33,507 bases of DNA from Seminavis robusta (taxonomy: Eukaryota > Bacillariophyta > Bacillariophyceae > Naviculales > Naviculaceae). Each line of letters starts with the position of its first letter. Position 1 is the stretch's first letter. Below are positions 30,191 through 33,507 of this stretch, one piece after another. The notes below the pieces were generated by a model, which worked only from the letters and a program-made list of their open reading frames with translations, was not told the origin of the DNA and did not search any database. The stretch covers positions 1 to 33,507 of the forward strand of contig CAICTM010001232.1 in NCBI GenBank assembly GCA_903772945.1. Reading direction: 5' to 3'. The translations under genes were made by a program, and so were the position numbers.

Positions 30191-30742
30191 TCATTGCTCC
30201 CGCTCGTCTGCTTCTGGGAAAAAATCCCCTGTGGTGCGTAGTGGCATTCGAGGGGGCTCGCAAGCATCCAACGAAGTCGTAGGGGAGGGCTGCAGTTTCT
30301 CCGCCCAGGACATGTCACAGTCAAAGCTAAACCGACGTCGGGAGAGATGTGCGTCGTTTTTGGTGGTTGCTCCTTGGTTTTGCAGCTTCCCTCCTCCTTG
30401 GGAGCGATAGTAAGAGGAACCACCATAGTTCCTCTCGTTTTCTGGCTCATCGTAAGATTGCACGGGAGAGTCGAGAAAGATCAGCTTGGATGACTCCATT
30501 TCAAATGTGGCCTCCTCGGGGGTTTCATCGCTTGATCGCTTTGGTGAGTCCAGGAGTGGCGCCAAGCACTCTCTTTTCGACAAAGAGCTGTCCCATCGAC
30601 AGAGCTTTGACTTCCTCATAGTGGGGGGCGGGGACCTTGCCAATGCGTTTTCCGGTGAGAAGTGTGTAGCAGCATTGTCGACAACCAAAGAACAATTGTT
30701 CAGGGCAGGCAATGCGAGAGCAAGAAACCGTGAAAGCTCCAT
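30191..30742 (-). CDS. Unrecognised 183-residue protein
   Basis: A single open frame from ATG at 30742 (MELSRFLALALPALNNCSLV) to TGA at 30191. The first ~20 residues are moderately hydrophobic but lack a clear signal cleavage site. The rest is charged and serine-rich: TMRKSKLCRWDSSLSKREC, then LDSPKRSSDETPEEATFEME, SSYYRSQGGGK, and RRRFSFDCDMSWAEKLQPSP near 134-153. Basic-Ser sites (RRRFS, KRSS) could be phosphorylated. It resembles the A-D family in size and composition (MRKSK, aromatic-x-W), but the FPxxxW spacing and the LVRS motif are absent, so I do not include it. Neighbouring DNA has CTAGCTAG at 30791 just upstream. Function unknown. Confidence 0.5.
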   Translation of the reverse strand: MELSRFLALALPALNNCSLVVDNAATHFSPENALARSPPPTMRKSKLCRWDSSLSKRECLAPLLDSPKRSSDETPEEATFEMESSKLIFLDSPVQSYDEPENERNYGGSSYYRSQGGGKLQNQGATTKNDAHLSRRRFSFDCDMSWAEKLQPSPTTSLDACEPPRMPLRTTGDFFPEADEREQ

Positions 30743-32301
30743 GTTACTGTTGGCTGGTATGCTTGTGTGCTTGTGGGTCTCGTTGTGCGTGGTAGCTAGC
30801 TAGTATACTATTGTAACCTGTAGAAGTACCGATGCGGAAGTGGTATTGGTCAGGATTGTGAGCTCTGTCCAAGGAAGATTTTTCGCTCTCGCCAAAGCCA
30901 CAAAGTACCCGTACCAGCAGAGACTGGTGCAAAGGCAAAGCAAGAATTCGAATGGGTCATTCAATGTTTTTGGGTTTCTGGTTCACTACATGCAACTGCC
31001 CCTCGATCCCCATAGATAGAAGGAGCCGAGGTTTTCGATTGATAGGAGAGATGGTCTTCGAAGCCCAGGCACGTTGGCATCCAAGCAAGAGGAAGTAAAA
31101 AGCTTTTTGCCAATTCGCCATATTTCACAACCGTTAGTACGCTTTGCAACTAACTAAGGCACGACTTGCTACCGGTAGCCAGTGCATCATTGAGCTAGCT
31201 AGCTAGCTAGCTAGAAGCTTGCAAGAGCTAGCTAGCTGCAGCTAGTGACCGCTGCCTCTGGTGACCAGTATTTCAATCAATAGCAAGAAGATCTTGAACC
31301 TTTAGACAAAAAGGACAGTTTTGGAGATTGAAGCCGGATTATCACTAATGACGCAATTCTTCGATGGTATGTCCTTTTAAATCATTTGTGTCTCTTTTGA
31401 CGCACGAAATTATCATTGTACAATAATGATTAATGTGGCTGTCAAGTTCGCCTGGGGAGGAAAGCGTCCTCAAATAGGCATTAAGATCAATGCACAAGAT
31501 CTTTTTGAAATAGTGCGTCATAATGTGCTTTCTTCAATCTAAAGTGCAGGTCGGCCCAGTCCAGTGAAATGAGCTTGTGTTACCCAAAACCTGGCAAAAG
31601 TCGTCACTTTGTGCGCATTTGATTCTCGTTGTATCATCTTACTTTTTTCCAGAGGTGGGGCACCAAGCGATATGCATTTCTTGCTCAGGGATCATCGGCT
31701 GCAGTCATTGACCGGCTTCCTTCAACCTTCAAGCGCCTTCCTGGATGTCTAAAGGCGGCAACTCGTCCCCAGTTGTGCACTTACATTGCGCACCGGTTTT
31801 CTTGCTGTTTCTAGCTGGCTACTCTCCTTATTGCATGGTTGCCGCCAACTATTGGGGTGGCCTTGGGTGGCCTTGGATTCTGCACTTGAATAGACTTTCA
31901 TGGGCAGAAAGAAGAAAACACCTTGGTTCACCTTGTTCGGCCCCTTCCAATGAGGGCAGGAGGAGGAAGAAGAAGGGCCATTCCTACGTTAGTCCGACTA
32001 CTAGTATGGTTGAAACTCTTACCTGCAAGGTCTTGCGGTGGCTCGATCCTGGGTCCTGGATAGAGATTGGCTTGCGAAGCTGTATGCTCTAACGATGTCG
32101 CTCCTCCCATCAGCCCAGTTGCCCATCTACTATTTGGCCCTGGCCCTGGCCCTGGACCAGCCTGGTGTTGATCCAGTTGCCAGGGCGGGGATCGGTCAAA
32201 TTGCCGGTCGGTGTCTGGTACCTGGAGAGGGCGGCATAGTCAGGTCTGTGTTGCTGGAATGCAAATTATTCATGGGGTGTTGGCTGCGTCAGAGGTGCCG
32301 A
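30743..32301. other. Intergenic; CTAG microsatellite and palindromes
   Basis: No gene supported in 1.5 kb. TACCGGTA is at 31170-31177, next to an (AGCT)n run at about 31193-31214 and a second CTAGCTAG block near 31228-31245. A plus-strand open frame at 31745-32092 has no recognisable motif. CCCTGG triplets occur at about 32138-32156. Confidence 0.45.
31193..31245. repeat. (AGCT)n / CTAGCTAG microsatellite
   Basis: About five and a half uninterrupted AGCT units from 31193, then a spacer (AAGCTTGCAAG) and a further AGCTAGCTAGCTGCAGCTAG block. Self-complementary sequence. Confidence 0.85.
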
Positions 32302-32646
32302 CTACGGAGGGGAGCCGGACGGGAAATGTACCGGTCGGGTCAAAATCCAAAAGAAGTCCAATGCTACAGATAGATAGAGGTGCCACGAATGACTGCAATC
32401 AACCAAAATGGGCCCAATGCAACGGTAAAGGTTGCAATAACTATGAAACTTGCTTTTGCATACCGGTACAGTACTGGCTTCACGCGTTTGCTTTGTAGTT
32501 TGTGGTTCGTCGTGGATAACTTCAATCGAATCATTATCGTAACCGGCCCAGCTTTCCCCGTCTTCCTCCAGACTTGATAAAACCTTCCGAAGGACGCGCC
32601 TTGGGGCATTCATCGTGGAGGAGGGCAATTCAATGGAACTAAACAT
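32302..32646 (-). CDS. Possible small protein, N-terminal part credible
   Basis: ATG at 32646 opens 114 codons. The first ~60 (MNAPRRVLRKVLSSLEEDGE, then SWAGYDNDSIEVIHDEPQ) are charged and protein-like. After about residue 62 the frame passes through TACCGGTA at 32461-32468, a word otherwise confined to non-coding DNA here, and becomes cysteine- and aromatic-rich. The true gene may therefore be spliced or end earlier. Upstream lies GACCGGTACGGTACC (about 32814-32828). No domain recognised. Confidence 0.35.
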   Translation of the reverse strand: MFSSIELPSSTMNAPRRVLRKVLSSLEEDGESWAGYDNDSIEVIHDEPQTTKQTREASTVPVCKSKFHSYCNLYRCIGPILVDCSHSWHLYLSVALDFFWILTRPVHFPSGSPP

Positions 32647-32912
32647 GTGTGCCTGAGGAGCAAAGGTCGAATCTTTTGCAGCTCCTCCATTACAAGCACT
32701 GAAGGTATTGATTGTTTACATCTGCAATACAAACCGCCCCATCATGCCCAGCCACATTCAATCACACTTAACCAAACCCCAACCGACGCACCATTTGTTT
32801 CCTCACACAGCAGACCGGTACGGTACCAGCAAGCACGCAATCAATTAGCCATGGCGTCTGTATCTTGATTTTTCTTTCTAAGCTTGCTGCTGAATTCTCT
32901 TGTTTGCTTGTG

Positions 32913-33284
32913 CTACGAAGAGGCTCCTGAAACTCCACAGCAGCATCGACAGCAGGGAGCACAAAGATCGAAAATGCGCATCCACCTATGGTCCCTGTCA
33001 AATAGCCCACAGCAGCAAACACAGTGTCCAACTGTCTCTACACAGGGATCCCACCATTGCTCTTCTTGCTGCTTTTTATTATTTGGAGTGACTTCACCAT
33101 TTGGGTTCTTTTGTTGCTGTTCTTCTTGTACCTTTTGCTGCAATTCAATGGCCCGTGCCTCTTTGCGATTTTGTGGCTTCTTGGGCTTCTTCTTCTGCTT
33201 CTTCTTGGGCTTCTTGTTATCGTTGTTGCTGGTGCTGGTGCTAGTGCTGCGGTCCATGGTCTCTCCCTCGGGGGCGTCCGTCAT
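32913..33284 (-). CDS. Lysine-rich, cysteine-rich-tail small protein
   Basis: 123 residues from ATG at 33284 (MTDAPEGETMDRSTSTSTSN; A at -3) to TAG. I chose this ATG over the frame's earlier one at 33416, because the acidic, serine-rich start is typical and the upstream part overlaps repeat DNA. Residues about 24-45 are almost pure lysine-rich low complexity (KKPKKKQKKKPKKPQNRK), then a Gln/Glu/Lys helix-like segment (ARAIELQQKVQEEQQQK). The last ~45 residues carry 11 cysteines (CVCCCG, CAPCCRCCCG). Such clustered cysteines can be lipidated or bind metal; which applies is not known. A competing frame over the same DNA encodes a hydrophobic stretch, so a splice variant is conceivable. Confidence 0.5.
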   Translation of the reverse strand: MTDAPEGETMDRSTSTSTSNNDNKKPKKKQKKKPKKPQNRKEARAIELQQKVQEEQQQKNPNGEVTPNNKKQQEEQWWDPCVETVGHCVCCCGLFDRDHRWMRIFDLCAPCCRCCCGVSGASS

Positions 33285-33416
33285 CTTGCTTTCTTTAAGA
33301 TGTTTGCTTCTTGTGGGTGCGTGAAGCTGCTTCTCTCGGAGGGTTCGCGCCGAAGCCTGAATAGATTTGATTTGGCCAAGCAGGATCAGGGCGTGGTACT
33401 CACACTGTTTTAGCAT

Positions 33417-33507
33417 GTGAGTATGGGTACTGAGTAGTACTCACAATTCCAAAGTCAAGTGAGTATGGGTACTGGGTAATACTCACAATTCCCAGGGTCA
33501 AGTGAGT
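33417..33507. repeat. Start of a ~42 bp tandem repeat, cut by window end
   Basis: Units start at GTGAGTATGGGTACTG, 33417 and 33459, with a third beginning at 33502. Each unit contains an inverted repeat, GTGAGTA ... TACTCAC, and ends in CAATTCC. A related half-site (GTGGTACTCAC) precedes the array at about 33393-33403. Confidence 0.85.

Noticed and set aside
30191..30742. Possible fifth member of the FPxxxW/LVRS family
   Set aside because: It has RRRFSFDCDMSW and MRKSK, but spacing (F-x5-W), motif order and the missing proline and acidic patch do not match; kept as a separate unknown.
31745..32092. 115-codon plus-strand frame
   Set aside because: No recognisable domain, no supporting splice sites, and competing open frames on the other strand.
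1..33507. CRISPR arrays, bacterial operons, integrons
   Set aside because: Repeats are minisatellites or dispersed palindromes without spacer organisation; introns and gene spacing are eukaryotic.

Overview
This is a eukaryotic nuclear window. Genes are sparse and separated by long intergenic stretches. Several genes carry short GT-AG introns (69-91 nt). There are degenerate LTR retrotransposons and an IS1595/ISXO2-type (Merlin-like) DNA transposon with introns. The combination of diatom-style LTR-element relics, compact introns, low-complexity lineage-specific proteins and many GTACCGGTAC/CTAGCTAG palindromes between genes suggests a stramenopile, most likely a pennate diatom. That assignment is inference from style and was not tested by a search.

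Layout. 1-2.9 kb: a multiply frameshifted Ty3/gypsy-type element on the + strand (gag with a CHHC zinc knuckle, protease, reverse transcriptase with YLDDL, faint integrase). 2.96-5.2 kb: a second, gag-like relic on the - strand with its leader. 5.2-6.1 kb: a doubtful spliced gene (-). 6.5-7.1 kb: a ~68 bp minisatellite in which two unit types alternate. 8.26-15.1 kb: four unrecognised proteins (A +, B -, C +, D -, two convergent pairs) that share an FPxxxW-acidic motif and a downstream [L/M]xRS basic motif; this is the most promising undescribed family in the window. A decayed MYND-like gene lies between B and C. 16.1-17.9 kb: a 585-residue polyglutamine and coiled-coil-type protein (-), two exons. 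19.0-20.25 kb: the Merlin-like transposase (+), interrupted by frameshifts. 20.3-24.6 kb: mostly gene-free, with one weak coding remnant. 24.6-25.6 kb: a single-chain two-domain globin (+), two exons. 26.3-28.5 kb: a mitochondrial-type ABCB half-transporter (-), two exons, convergent with the globin. 30.2-30.7 kb, 32.3-32.6 kb and 32.9-33.3 kb: small unrecognised - strand genes. The last 90 bases start a ~42 bp tandem repeat.

The genes do not form an operon-like pathway. The two recognised housekeeping-type products (globin and ABC transporter) would act in O2/NO binding and in organellar transport, respectively. The rest is mobile-element debris plus fast-evolving lineage-specific genes. The palindrome TACCGGTA occurs at least 11 times, about 20 times chance, and avoids the confidently called coding sequence, so it is a candidate regulatory or structural element.
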